In this document: positions 8,601 through 16,533 of the stretch, one piece after another | Numbering within the stretch: position 1 is the first letter of the stretch | Layout of the letters: every line of letters starts with the position of its first letter | DNA from: M3007 sp041741155 | GTDB lineage: Bacteria > Bacteroidota > Bacteroidia > Chitinophagales > Saprospiraceae | NCBI GenBank assembly: GCA_041741155.1 | Contig: JBGSKO010000188.1 | Coordinates: forward strand, 1-64,000 | Reading direction: 5' to 3' | DNA: 64,000 nucleotides | Position numbers and translations under genes: made by a program | The notes under the pieces: model-generated | The model's database searches: none | What the model was told of the DNA's origin: nothing | The model's input: only the letters and a program-made list of their open reading frames with translations

Positions 8601-9090
8601 CGGAGGTGTTGAGCAGCTCGGCTTTCCGGACAAAGCCGAATACCTTGCTCGAATTCCACTGGTATCGGAACACCAGGCCCAGATCGCGGTTGATTTCTTC
8701 AAAAATGATTTTGTTGCCGTAAATACTTTTGTACAGGTTTCGGCTGATGGCATACCGATCCGAAAACCTTTCCGAAAACGGCTCCCAAACGAGCACCTCG
8801 CCCGGCAGGTGTATCTGGAAAATGGACTTGCTCCCCGTGAGGTCTGTAGATTCCGCGATTTTGTCGTCGGTGTAATACGGGAACAAAGCGAATTCGGGGT
8901 TTTTCCGCCCTGCAGTAATGCCTCCATTGCTCGACAGGAACATCCAGTGGTTGGAATCGCTCACGATGCTCATGAAGAAAGGGCGCATAGCATCGCAATT
9001 GGAAATTTTGAAGTAGCGCTCTTGTTCGTGCACGACCATCGCCATTTCTACTTTTTTGCCTGCTGCTTTGTCCGAAGATGCCTGGTTCAC
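5635..9090 (-). CDS. Large glycoside phosphorylase, probable GH149 beta-1,3-glucan phosphorylase
   Basis: A 1151-residue protein with no signal peptide. An N-terminal beta-sandwich-like half (to about 320) is followed by a long helical region expected to be an (alpha/alpha)6 barrel, the layout of GH94/GH149/GH161 phosphorylases. Conserved-looking stretches are RRHGDPSRPWNYF (about 433-445), LDYEGNWRDLFQNWEAL (about 459-475) and QRPEWNDANNALVGNG (about 643-658). The Asp of W-N-D (about 649) sits where GH94-type enzymes carry the catalytic acid in DWND. Length and the GH16/GH17/GH30 neighbourhood fit GH149 best; GH161 or a GH94-like relative are alternatives. The expected reaction is phosphorolysis of beta-1,3-gluco-oligosaccharides to glucose 1-phosphate in the cytosol. 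The phosphorylase fold is likely; the family number is inferred. Confidence 0.68.
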   Translation of the reverse strand: MNQASSDKAAGKKVEMAMVVHEQERYFKISNCDAMRPFFMSIVSDSNHWMFLSSNGGITAGRKNPEFALFPYYTDDKIAESTDLTGSKSIFQIHLPGEVLVWEPFSERFSDRYAISRNLYKSIYGNKIIFEEINRDLGLVFRYQWNSSKVFGFVRKAELLNTSGTEYRITLLDGIQNILPYGVPSDLQATTSNLVDAYKRSELEPSTGVGIFALSAIIVDKAEPSEALKANIAWSLGLENATYLLSSGQLGTFRQRKPVQGERDIKGEKGAYFVSTDILLAANSDKKWTLVANVNQSHAQLIGLCRDIQENTGLEQQIQADIDAGTQNLIQLVASADGLQYSSDKLNDTRHFSNVLFNIMRGGIFDDNYQIEKADFVRYLRKANHEVVAGNQHFIGRLADVFSLSELKNRLLESGDADLTRLGMEYLPLKFSRRHGDPSRPWNYFTINTQDETDGSKILDYEGNWRDLFQNWEALACSYPEFIAGMIFKFLNASTFDGYNPYRVTKDGFDWETIEPDNPWSYIGYWGDHQIIYLQKLLEIVERYQPGALQSYFDKEWFVYAAVPYVIKPYEQLLKTPKDTIEFDHKRDAAIRNRREALGADGALLTAENDEVYRVNFLEKILATVLAKVSNLIPEAGIWMNTQRPEWNDANNALVGNGVSMVTLYYLHRFLKFFKSALDTSDIENIKISGELVEFYHSVRETLLEHRSMLSNSIGDADRKTILDRMGMAASDYRQRIYQNGFWGKKRSVSLDGLRAFAEVSLDFVEHSIRANRRADGLYHAYNLMTVRETGISCAHLSEMLEGQVAVLSSGYLRSEEALEVLDALKNSALFRADQYSYILYPNKDLPGFLQKNTIPAADAQASVLIRKLVADGNTQIVERDIKGGIHFNGNFKNAQDLVQALDAMADSAYQDLVAGDRARVLDIFEQIFNHKAFTGRSGTFFSYEGLGSIYWHMVSKLLLAVQECCLKAIEEHADPVVTGRLLEHYYEIDAGIGVHKSPELYGAFPTDPYSHTPQHRGAQQPGMTGQVKEDILVRFGELGLYVKAGKLGFNPCLLRKEEFLREAQTFEYVDVHHEQRQIRLDPNTLCFTFCQVPVVYSVKDETRLEVHFTDGKSAIFDSLELDRETSERVFQRNGAVQRIEVWVREVVLKG

Positions 9091-9132
9091 GTTGCTATGT
9101 TTTATTTTAAATGCTAGTTTTAATCGCGTTTG

Positions 9133-9164
9133 GCGCCCCGCTGGGTGTTTTCACCAACCGGGTC
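9133..9164. repeat. Half copy of family A palindrome
   Basis: GCGCCCCGCTGGGTGTTTTC runs into ACCAACCGGGTCGC, one of the two small family A hairpins in diverged form. The AAAA-loop partner is missing. It lies directly in front of a family C tract in the gap between the GH16 and phosphorylase genes. Confidence 0.6.
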
Positions 9165-9165
9165 G

Positions 9166-9210
9166 CAATCGAATCAATCGGCGCAATCGAATCAATCGGA
9201 TCAATCAATT
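9166..9210. repeat. Family C tract of ATCGA/ATCAA/ATCGG units
   Basis: The tract is built of about five-base steps (CAATCGAATCAATCGG and variants) and covers the end of the GH16 gene, including its TGA at 9205-9207. Similar tracts occur at 40930-40969 and 48272-48312, each time in a short gap next to a start or stop codon. Function is unknown; slippage-prone DNA or a spacer is the simplest reading. Confidence 0.6.
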
Positions 9211-10041
9211 CGCTTCCTGATAAACCCGCACATAGTCCACAATCATTTTTTGCGGAAACGGGGTTTGGTCGGTGGGAAATCCCACATAGTTACCGCCAAC
9301 GGCCACATTGAGGATCATAAAAAACGCCTGGTCATATACCCACTCGCCCGGCACATCGGCTCGTTCGATACGTTGGTACAGGTAGTCGTCCACAAAAAAG
9401 TCAATTTTTGCGGCATCCCACTCAATGGCAAACAGATGGAAGTCGGTGTCGAACCGGGCATTTTGCAAGGCATAACCTTTGGTGATCGGATTCCCACCCG
9501 AATAGCCCGGCCCATGAATGGTTCCTTGCATGATATGGGGGCTCTGTCCCCGGAGTTCCATGATGTCTATCTCGCCACATTGGGGCCAGCTTACAGTCTC
9601 AATATTGGAGCCGAGCATCCAGAACGCGGGCCACAAACCCGGCCCGTACGGCGTTTTCAGCCGGGCTTCAAACCGACCGTATTGCTGTGCAAACAAACCC
9701 TGCGTCTTGATCCGCGCCGAGGTGAAACTGCCACCATTTCGCAGTGCCGTGAGCACGAGGTTGCCCGCTCCGTCCATGGACACATTTTCGGGGTTGTTGG
9801 TGTACACTTGCAGTTCCTGGTTACCCCAGCCATCCTGGCCGGGGCCGTTTCCAAGATCGTAGGTCCACTTCGAGGCGTCGGGCTGTGCGCCGGCAGCATC
9901 GTTGAATTCATCGCTCCACACCAACTGCCAGTTGCGCTGATCCAGTTTTTGAAAATCATCGGGCTTGCAGCCCCAAAACGTTAATGAAAGTAGAAGTGCC
10001 GTACCTACGGCGGCGGTTCCGAGTTTATGCATTGCTGTCAT
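9205..10041 (-). CDS. GH16 laminarinase (endo-beta-1,3-glucanase) lipoprotein
   Basis: A 278-residue GH16 jelly-roll enzyme. The catalytic signature WPQCGEIDIMEL holds the nucleophile (about E157), the helper Asp (about D159) and the acid/base (about E162). The extra residue in E-I-D-I-M-E is the beta-bulge form seen in laminarinases and not in kappa-carrageenases or XTHs. The leader ends FWGC (Cys about 25), so it is probably a lipoprotein, although the lipobox is non-canonical. The upstream gene product has the same FWGC ending. The substrate is most likely beta-1,3-glucan. It lies third in the locus, after the glycan-binding lipoprotein. Confidence 0.92.
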   Translation of the reverse strand: MTAMHKLGTAAVGTALLLSLTFWGCKPDDFQKLDQRNWQLVWSDEFNDAAGAQPDASKWTYDLGNGPGQDGWGNQELQVYTNNPENVSMDGAGNLVLTALRNGGSFTSARIKTQGLFAQQYGRFEARLKTPYGPGLWPAFWMLGSNIETVSWPQCGEIDIMELRGQSPHIMQGTIHGPGYSGGNPITKGYALQNARFDTDFHLFAIEWDAAKIDFFVDDYLYQRIERADVPGEWVYDQAFFMILNVAVGGNYVGFPTDQTPFPQKMIVDYVRVYQEAN

Positions 10042-10101
10042 AATTTTAAAAATTGTGGTTTATGTTCCGTCCGATCTATGTTTGTCATCCCGAAGGGATC
10101 T

Positions 10102-10152
10102 GTCCGATCTACGCGTGCGAGCCCCCCCCTGCGTGGCCCTCGTAGATCGGAC
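10102..10152 (-). terminator. Hairpin downstream of glycan-binding lipoprotein gene
   Basis: GTCCGATCTACG (10102-10113) pairs perfectly with CGTAGATCGGAC (10141-10152), giving a 12-base-pair stem with a loop that includes a run of eight C. It lies 39 bases past the stop of the minus-strand gene at 10191 and before the GH16 start. No strong U run follows, so it may be an attenuator or RNA-stabilising stem and not a true terminator. Confidence 0.55.
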
Positions 10153-10190
10153 GGTTCTCTACGAGATGGCAAGCGAAGCAGACGTACATT

Positions 10191-12053
10191 TTAGTTCCGG
10201 AAATAAATGTTGTCCAAATAGATATCGCCATTGCCCTCAAACTTGAGCTGTATCACATTGCTCAGGTCCACCGGCGCGAAGGACGACAACGGTATGTCAA
10301 TGCTCGACCAGCCGGTTGTGGGCACATTGAGCGTAATGGGCGTTTCGACCGGCCCTGGACTGATGAGGAACACGTTAAGCGCCGTTGAATTGGCCGACCA
10401 GAAATCGAGGTGCAGGAAGCCCAGCGCCGACACGTTCTGGGGCGTACCGAGTTGAATACCCTGGTAGTTGAGACCGGCGTATTTCAGGGTGTTGTTCCCC
10501 TGAATGGGTACCTGAGTGACTACCGTGGCCTGCCCCCAGTTGGGGTTCAAGTCCGTGCCGGCTATGTTGGTGTAGCCGTTGCTGAACACCGAAATCACGC
10601 CGGCAGCAGGATGCGTGGGCGTAGGTGCAGCCGTGGTAGGTACCGTGGGCTGGGGAGTACCTTCATTGTAGAAATAGACATTATCCGCATAGAAACTTGG
10701 GATATTATTGCTCTCATCCACAAAGATGACTTGCGCCAGTTTGGCCCTGTTGGTCAAACCGGAAAAATTGGAAAGAGGAATGTCAAGGCTGATCCATTGT
10801 TGCGACTGCGCCACCGGGATATTGGTGGAAAAAAGACCCGTGCCGCCCGTTCCATTATCAACCACTTCGAGCCTGAATCTTCCAGCGGCTGGCAAGGTAT
10901 TCGGCAGATAAATGTCCACATGCAAATGCGTCATGGCAGTGGCATCCACCGTCGGGGACGTGAATTGAATCCCGACAAAATTGAAGTCGGTGTAATGCAG
11001 TATGTTGTCTCCATTTACAGCAAAATCAGCCGAAAGGGTGGTCTGAAATGGCGCCCAATAGCCGTTGTAGTAATCCACGGGCACATTGGTGTAGGCATTG
11101 CTAAAAAGAGAGATGACTTTGGCGGGATCGCGGGTGGGCACCGGCGCTGGCTGGAAACTACCCACAGACTGGAGAGTCAACGAACCTTTGGCCGGCACTC
11201 CGCCAACCGTGGCGGTAATGATAGCGGTTCCTGGCCCACCTACCACCGAAACAACTCCGGATTCGTTCACCGTAGCGACGGATTCGTTCGAAGAGGCAAA
11301 CTCAAAATACGACGACGTCACATTCACAGTCTGGTTTATCCCCGAAGGCAGGTTGAACGTCGAACTCAGGCCGCCGATCACTTTGGAAACGCCGGCAAAA
11401 GACGTCTCCACCTGGTCCTCTCCGTTCAGAATTGCATATTGCGGGTGGGCGACGGTGCCGAGTTTTTCAAACTTCAGTTCGTCAATCCAGAAAGTATAGC
11501 CCCTGTCGTTTTCTGGGCCTTCGGAATAAAAAAACATCCCGCGTTCGGCCGTCAGCCTGGAGGGGTCGGGCAGCGGAATGATGTACTTCTGCCAGTTGGT
11601 CGTCACGGGCACGCCCGAAATAGATGCCTGGTACTTGTTTGCCCCGAGGTCGTTTCCAAAACCAAGTACATCAATGTTGGCCGGCTGCGAGGCTTTCATC
11701 CAAAAAGTCAGGGCATCGTATCCCGACAAATCCCGCCCGACACTGGTAAAAAAGGTGCCGCCGGCATACGCGCCCCGCGGATCGCCGGCATCGGGCACTT
11801 CAAAGCGCATCGAAGTCGTAGATGTGTTGGTGTAGGTCACCGAGTTGTCCACATCAAATGCCGTGGGGACGGACCCCCCAAACGCGGCATAGTTCAATCC
11901 CGGACTGAAACTGTTGATAAACACTTCGGGATTGGTGGGGTATGTGACCGGCTGCAAATCGTTGAGGTCGCGCTGGCAACCCCAAAACAGCAGGACTGCC
12001 AAAACCCCGATAGGGGCGTACTTCAACAAGCGGGTGCGTATCGTTGTGCTCAT
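10191..12053 (-). CDS. Multi-module surface glycan-binding lipoprotein
   Basis: A 620-residue protein with a leader ending LLFWGC (Cys about 26). A first beta-sandwich (about 30-205) reads like a carbohydrate-binding module (FEVPDAGDPRGAYAG, LSGYDALTFWMKAS). Next comes a bacterial Ig-like (Big_2) domain (about 215-300, SSNESVATVNESGVVSVVG). Two related C-terminal modules of about 150 residues follow, starting VISLFSNAYTNV and VISVFSNGYTNI, each with a FxGIQ(F/L) strand and an LHxD segment. No catalytic motif was seen. Placed 12 bases after the porin-fused glycosidase and before GH16, it probably holds beta-glucan at the cell surface, doing the job that SusD/SusE-type proteins do elsewhere. 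The role is inferred from modules and context. Confidence 0.72.
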   Translation of the reverse strand: MSTTIRTRLLKYAPIGVLAVLLFWGCQRDLNDLQPVTYPTNPEVFINSFSPGLNYAAFGGSVPTAFDVDNSVTYTNTSTTSMRFEVPDAGDPRGAYAGGTFFTSVGRDLSGYDALTFWMKASQPANIDVLGFGNDLGANKYQASISGVPVTTNWQKYIIPLPDPSRLTAERGMFFYSEGPENDRGYTFWIDELKFEKLGTVAHPQYAILNGEDQVETSFAGVSKVIGGLSSTFNLPSGINQTVNVTSSYFEFASSNESVATVNESGVVSVVGGPGTAIITATVGGVPAKGSLTLQSVGSFQPAPVPTRDPAKVISLFSNAYTNVPVDYYNGYWAPFQTTLSADFAVNGDNILHYTDFNFVGIQFTSPTVDATAMTHLHVDIYLPNTLPAAGRFRLEVVDNGTGGTGLFSTNIPVAQSQQWISLDIPLSNFSGLTNRAKLAQVIFVDESNNIPSFYADNVYFYNEGTPQPTVPTTAAPTPTHPAAGVISVFSNGYTNIAGTDLNPNWGQATVVTQVPIQGNNTLKYAGLNYQGIQLGTPQNVSALGFLHLDFWSANSTALNVFLISPGPVETPITLNVPTTGWSSIDIPLSSFAPVDLSNVIQLKFEGNGDIYLDNIYFRN

Positions 12054-12065
12054 GTGTCGTGCGTT

Positions 12066-15000
12066 TTATTTGCCAATGTTTATGAATAGGTATGTGCGGA
12101 TTTCCCACTCGTTGCCGTTGTCGAAGCCGATCACATTAGGATCAGGCACCAGGTTCCCGGCGGCGTTTACGGTTTGCGTAGGCGAATACCGCGGCGAATA
12201 CCGGTCGAGTGTGCGGTAGGTGCCGCGAATGCCGAGGCGGGTGTCCGGTAGATTGAACCAATCCGGTTTGCTTAAGGCAATAGACACATCCGCCATCAAC
12301 TGGAGCGGGAAGGTGAGGTTAAAGTCGCGGTGATAGTCGTACGGGCCCCAGTCATTGACCCGGACAAACGACATGACTTTCAATGTTTTGTGTATCACCC
12401 GAAGGTCCAGACCGTAGCGGCTGATGGTGCGCGTATCGCTGCCGTTAGCCTGGGCATCGCCGGCGTACAGGTTGGCGATCAACCCGAAATCGCTGGTGAT
12501 TTTGGAAACCAATCGGGTGTGTACTTCCCACAAATCCTGTGCAGGAGCAGCGCCCGGAAAGGCAAATGTGGTACGCCCGTCGGGCAAAATACCGATGGCC
12601 GCATCCTGTGTGGTTGGCAAATGGCGGTACACCACGCCGGCACTCAGGGCCAATTTGGCATCCTCGCTGCGGTCGCTGTCCCAGTTGTACATCCAGGAAC
12701 CGGGCGTAGGATCGTAGGTGAACAACAGTTCGCCGGCCACCTGTTCCCGATTGCCCCGCACCACAAACGGGTCTTCGAGGATATTCCGAGGCCGGGCAGG
12801 AGCGGGCACATTGGCTGGAAGGGGTCCTTCTATCGGTTTTTGCCACAAGAAGTTGGGCGCTATCTGGAGTTTACCTACGGTGTAAGCGAACCCGGAGAGG
12901 AAATTGTACTGGTTGCCGCTTCCGCTGTCTTTTAACCGCCAGCCGGTGAAGGTCAGGGTATTGTCCGCGCCGCCATTGGCCACTAAGCCCATAGCCGCCG
13001 ATTGGGCATACCAGTTGAACCGCCCGCCGGTATAGGTCAATTTGATTTTTCCGCCAAAGTTGTCCTGTGTTTTGATTTGATCCTGGTACACCTCGTACCG
13101 GCCTTCTTCGCCCCGTACCACCTGGAACACGCGTCCCTGGAGGGGCTGCCCACCCCAAAGGCCCCCGACATCCACGCCAAACTTGCCAAATGCGCGGTTG
13201 ACGTGTACGGAGAGCCGCCGGGTTTTGGGCTGCGGTATGGCAAAAGAACTTTCGGTGAGGCCCAGTTGGTCCAGATCTTCGTGAAAAACGCCGGCAACTT
13301 TAAACTTGCCAAACGTCTTCTGGTATTTCAACAGGAATGCCGGGTTTGCTCCCCACCAAAGCTGTGGGCCAAACGCCAGTTTGAAGTCCTTCAACTGCTT
13401 TTTACCTTCCACCTCAAAACCAAAGGGCGCTATGCCGTTGTAAATGTCAATCTGTGGGCCGTAGTTCGCTTCGGGGTAAAGACCAAAGAAGTCTCCCTCA
13501 TAGCCCCAATGGTAGTGACCTGTACGGTAAAAACCCTTGAGATCAAACATCTTGTGATTCCATTCGTAGCTGGCCTGGTAAATCTGAATCCGGTTCAAAG
13601 ACTCCACCGTCAAATTCCCGGTGGTGCTGTTCAACTGAACCCGCCGGCCCCGGTTCTCGTAGAAAATCTGGTCTATGGGGTTGTTGGCGACGTTGCCCAG
13701 GATGTTCACGTCCACATTTGCCCGGAAATTGGAGGTCGGATTGGCTTCCACACCTATAAAAAAGGACTGCATGTGGTCGAAGCCCAATTGGTCGGGATAA
13801 GTGGTATTGCCGGGGATTGGGGTGTTGGGTGTCGAAATCAGCTCTCCGCCGGTGTTAAAAGTTGAAAGTTGTGCACTCAAGCGGCTCATGCTGATCTTTT
13901 TTTGCTGCTCGCCTTCGAGGGCGGCTTTGTCGCCACGTGCCTGGAGGTACGCGGACATGACCTTGATGCCGGCAAAATGTTGTTGGATGGTGCTCAAAGA
14001 TGTCCCGTCGGAGTAGGGATTCAGCTGATGGGCCTCTTTCAAGGCGTAGTATGCCGCCCGCGGATACAACTGGTAAAAGCCCTTTGCGTCGGTCGGGCCT
14101 TTGGCGCAAATCCCGAACCACTCCTCGTTCATGTTGTTTTCGCCGGCCACATAATCAAAGAGGTAGCCGCCGTTTGACCAGGATGCATTGTTGTCGTGTA
14201 TGCTGAGGTTGTCGGTTTGTCCATATTTCCACCAGCCATCGCTGAACTGGAAGGTAAATCCACCAATGGCATTGCCGGCTTTACCGAGACCGGCAGCATT
14301 TTCGTAAATCTCTTTCCAGTTGGCCACATTGTACATGGCCTGTGATTGCTGGTCTTCCTCGTTCGTGACGGCGTTGAACGCATCGCTGCCAAACTCCGTG
14401 AGCAAGACCGGTTTTCCGTACTCCTTTTTGACCCGGTCAAAAAGATCAATAAATGAACTCCCCCGGTACACATTGATGCCGAGAATATCCACATCCTTAC
14501 ACTCCTTGGCGATGATGTCCAGAAACAACAAATCGCCATTGCATATCGCCACCGGGTGCGATCGGTCAACGGCTTTCATCTCCAGAGATGCTTTGTTGAA
14601 GAGTTGGTACAGGTATTTCGCCCGCTGTGTGGACACCCGATCTTCTACCGGAATGTCTTCCGTTTCGGCGCCGTCCCAAAAAAGCCCGTAGTTGTTTTCG
14701 TTGCCCAGCAAGTACAGCAGCAGTCCGGGGGTATTCTTGTATTCGGCTGCCAGTGCTTGCACTTCCTGCAGCAACAGTGTGCTCACCCTCGGATCGGAGT
14801 ACTCAGTATTGCCTACCCAGGCTCCGTCCAGCGTCAGTCCATAGCGGCCAAACGCGTGGTTGAGCATGGTGTGGATACCGTGCTGCTCATATATATATTG
14901 TATCCACTTTTTGGGAATGCCCGAGTACACCCGGATCGTATTGACGCCCATGTTTTTCAACAGCGCCATTTCGTCATCAAGCGCTTTTTTGATGAAGGCA

Positions 15001-15206
15001 TCGGATTGGGTCCACAGGCTGTAGGAGTAGTTCGTCCCCAGAGGAAAGTAGTCCCAGTTAATTCCGTTGACCATCAGAGGCTTCCCGTTGACCACGAGTT
15101 TGGCCCCTGTAGCGCCTTGCTCGAGGAGTACCCGGTCGGTTTGCGCAAACAGCGCAATGGAAAAATTTAAAAAAATACACAGCAGCGTAAAATGTAGTGC
15201 CTTCAT
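12066..15206 (-). CDS. Clan GH-A glycosidase fused to an outer-membrane beta-barrel
   Basis: The start is taken at the Met that begins a signal peptide (MKALHFTLLCIFLNF, ending LFAQ), giving 1046 residues; a longer open frame upstream has no support. Residues about 25-440 form a GH2/GH5-like TIM barrel: VNGINWDYFPLG at the front, acid/base Glu in LLGNENN (about E170) and nucleophile in VLLTEFGSDAF (about E271). From about 470 to the end the sequence is a run of alternating polar/hydrophobic beta strands with aromatic girdles, short turns and long loops, ending IRTYLFINIGK. This is the look of an outer-membrane beta-barrel. It is the first gene of the locus, with a 322-base gap upstream. The likely role is a surface-anchored glycosidase-porin for beta-glucan. 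The barrel is inferred from strand pattern only. Confidence 0.75.
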   Translation of the reverse strand: MKALHFTLLCIFLNFSIALFAQTDRVLLEQGATGAKLVVNGKPLMVNGINWDYFPLGTNYSYSLWTQSDAFIKKALDDEMALLKNMGVNTIRVYSGIPKKWIQYIYEQHGIHTMLNHAFGRYGLTLDGAWVGNTEYSDPRVSTLLLQEVQALAAEYKNTPGLLLYLLGNENNYGLFWDGAETEDIPVEDRVSTQRAKYLYQLFNKASLEMKAVDRSHPVAICNGDLLFLDIIAKECKDVDILGINVYRGSSFIDLFDRVKKEYGKPVLLTEFGSDAFNAVTNEEDQQSQAMYNVANWKEIYENAAGLGKAGNAIGGFTFQFSDGWWKYGQTDNLSIHDNNASWSNGGYLFDYVAGENNMNEEWFGICAKGPTDAKGFYQLYPRAAYYALKEAHQLNPYSDGTSLSTIQQHFAGIKVMSAYLQARGDKAALEGEQQKKISMSRLSAQLSTFNTGGELISTPNTPIPGNTTYPDQLGFDHMQSFFIGVEANPTSNFRANVDVNILGNVANNPIDQIFYENRGRRVQLNSTTGNLTVESLNRIQIYQASYEWNHKMFDLKGFYRTGHYHWGYEGDFFGLYPEANYGPQIDIYNGIAPFGFEVEGKKQLKDFKLAFGPQLWWGANPAFLLKYQKTFGKFKVAGVFHEDLDQLGLTESSFAIPQPKTRRLSVHVNRAFGKFGVDVGGLWGGQPLQGRVFQVVRGEEGRYEVYQDQIKTQDNFGGKIKLTYTGGRFNWYAQSAAMGLVANGGADNTLTFTGWRLKDSGSGNQYNFLSGFAYTVGKLQIAPNFLWQKPIEGPLPANVPAPARPRNILEDPFVVRGNREQVAGELLFTYDPTPGSWMYNWDSDRSEDAKLALSAGVVYRHLPTTQDAAIGILPDGRTTFAFPGAAPAQDLWEVHTRLVSKITSDFGLIANLYAGDAQANGSDTRTISRYGLDLRVIHKTLKVMSFVRVNDWGPYDYHRDFNLTFPLQLMADVSIALSKPDWFNLPDTRLGIRGTYRTLDRYSPRYSPTQTVNAAGNLVPDPNVIGFDNGNEWEIRTYLFINIGK

Positions 15207-15528
15207 GGATTTCGTCTTGTTTGTTAACAGCATAGAAAGGCCAAAAACCTCCTGTGAATTTAGCGTTAACTGTTCCAAAAATCCATCTATACATCCTATA
15301 TACAAATACAAAATATTCGCCCCCGAACAACACGAAGGACAAACAAAACAATGTCTTCCAATGCGTTAACCATGTTTTTTGTTTCAAAAAAAATAAAGGA
15401 GTTGGTCAGAAATGGTATATATTAAATGAACATCAAGGATTTAAAAGACCCCTGTTTCCGGAAGTTGGAGCGAAACAAGGGTGTCTGTTTGTACGGTTAC
15501 CGGCGTACTTTTGTGAAAAACAGAGCAC
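15207..15528. other. Divergent intergenic region upstream of the beta-glucan locus
   Basis: This 322-base gap separates the minus-strand locus from the plus-strand ankyrin gene. It is A/T-rich, and no clear TAnnTTTG box facing the minus strand was found. It must hold the promoter of the first locus gene, since nothing co-directional lies upstream. No regulator gene (hybrid two-component, SusR-like or sigma/anti-sigma) adjoins the locus. Confidence 0.4.
15506..15513 (+). promoter_or_regulatory. Bacteroidota -7 box TACTTTTG
   Basis: TACTTTTG fits the TAnnTTTG -7 consensus of Bacteroidota sigma factors and lies 16 bases before the ATG at 15529. A TTTG occurs about 14 bases further upstream, somewhat closer than the usual -33 spacing. 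Confidence 0.5.
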
Positions 15529-16509
15529 ATGCATTTCTTGAAAATCATCACCGTCCTCAACTGGATCATCATCGCTATCCTTGCCTTCGCGGTAATAGGT
15601 GATACGTTCTTTTCTACGAAAACCGGAGGCGGTGATGCCGCCGGAAGGAGCTATGCGCAGGCATACTACTCCCTCGCCGTCATCGCACTTTTTGTGCTGC
15701 TCGGCCTTAACCTGCTGCCCTACAAATGGGCGAAATACACCGCCTTCGCGCTGGTTGTGGCACCATTTGTTTTCCTAAAACTTGGCTCGGCCTTGAGCAG
15801 CATCAAACAGAAGATGGCTAACAGGATCGAGTCGTCCAAGCCTGTATTTGAAGACAAGGAGCGCGAAAGCATTGCCCGGGCGATCTACGAAGGCAAAACC
15901 GAAACCGTAAAAAAAATCCTGAAAACACCCGTGCCTCGCCTCAACGAAAACGGCGAACTCCTTAGCTTCGTCGTGAATCAAACCTCCAGTTCCGACTACA
16001 AGATCGAAGAACGTGTGGAGTGTATCCGGCTGCTGTTTCAGGCAGGAGCGCGACTCGACAGCGCGAACGTCCCCGGCGAATACCCGCTCCACATGGTCGT
16101 CGCTGCGGCTGGAAACGCCCCGCTACTCCGACTCTTGCTCGAGCAGGGGGCCGATGCCAAAGCCAGTCAAAACTCATTCAATCGCAACATCCTGTTCGAG
16201 GCAGTCGGCTCGTACCAAAAACCGGACGCCACGGTGCGGGTGTTGCTCGAGTTCGGAGCCGACCCCAATGCCACCGCCGTACTCGACGACGAACAAGGCC
16301 CCATCACGCCGCTGTTGTATGCCGCCACACTCGAGCGCTGGGGCGTGTGCGCTACACTTCTCGAAAAAGGCGCAAACCCCGATTTCAAGGCCGCCGACGG
16401 TACGTCTTTACAAACCCTGGCAGAAGCCGCTTTTCAAGATTTCTCCCCGGACGGATATACCACACAGGCAGATTTTGAGCGATTCAAAAAGGTTTATCAC
16501 GCACGGTAA
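15529..16509 (+). CDS. Membrane-anchored ankyrin-repeat protein
   Basis: A 326-residue protein. Three hydrophobic segments fill the first 95 residues (around 5-25, 45-62 and 68-85). A linker follows, then three to four ankyrin repeats: (about 160-185), EYPLHMVVAAAGNAPLLRLL, RNILFEAVGSYQKPDATVRV and ITPLLYAATLERWGVCATLL, each with the usual G-A-D/N-x-x turn. The ankyrin part is probably cytoplasmic and binds an unknown protein. It stands alone, convergent with the PorP gene that follows on the other strand. No partner is evident. Confidence 0.8.
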   Translation: MHFLKIITVLNWIIIAILAFAVIGDTFFSTKTGGGDAAGRSYAQAYYSLAVIALFVLLGLNLLPYKWAKYTAFALVVAPFVFLKLGSALSSIKQKMANRIESSKPVFEDKERESIARAIYEGKTETVKKILKTPVPRLNENGELLSFVVNQTSSSDYKIEERVECIRLLFQAGARLDSANVPGEYPLHMVVAAAGNAPLLRLLLEQGADAKASQNSFNRNILFEAVGSYQKPDATVRVLLEFGADPNATAVLDDEQGPITPLLYAATLERWGVCATLLEKGANPDFKAADGTSLQTLAEAAFQDFSPDGYTTQADFERFKKVYHAR

Positions 16510-16533
16510 ACTATTCTACGACCGAATCGCCAC

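Noticed and set aside
7912..9117. Plus-strand frame of 401 codons opposite the phosphorylase
   Set aside because: Shadow of a real 1151-residue gene; no signal, motif or promoter.
10410..12089. Plus-strand open frame of 559 codons opposite the glycan-binding lipoprotein
   Set aside because: The minus strand has a signal peptide, Ig-like and repeated modules and fits the locus; the plus product has none.
31..15206. Search for SusC/SusD-like genes within the beta-glucan locus
   Set aside because: No TonB-dependent receptor plug motif or SusD-like helical lipoprotein was found; the 620-residue lipoprotein is all-beta and modular.
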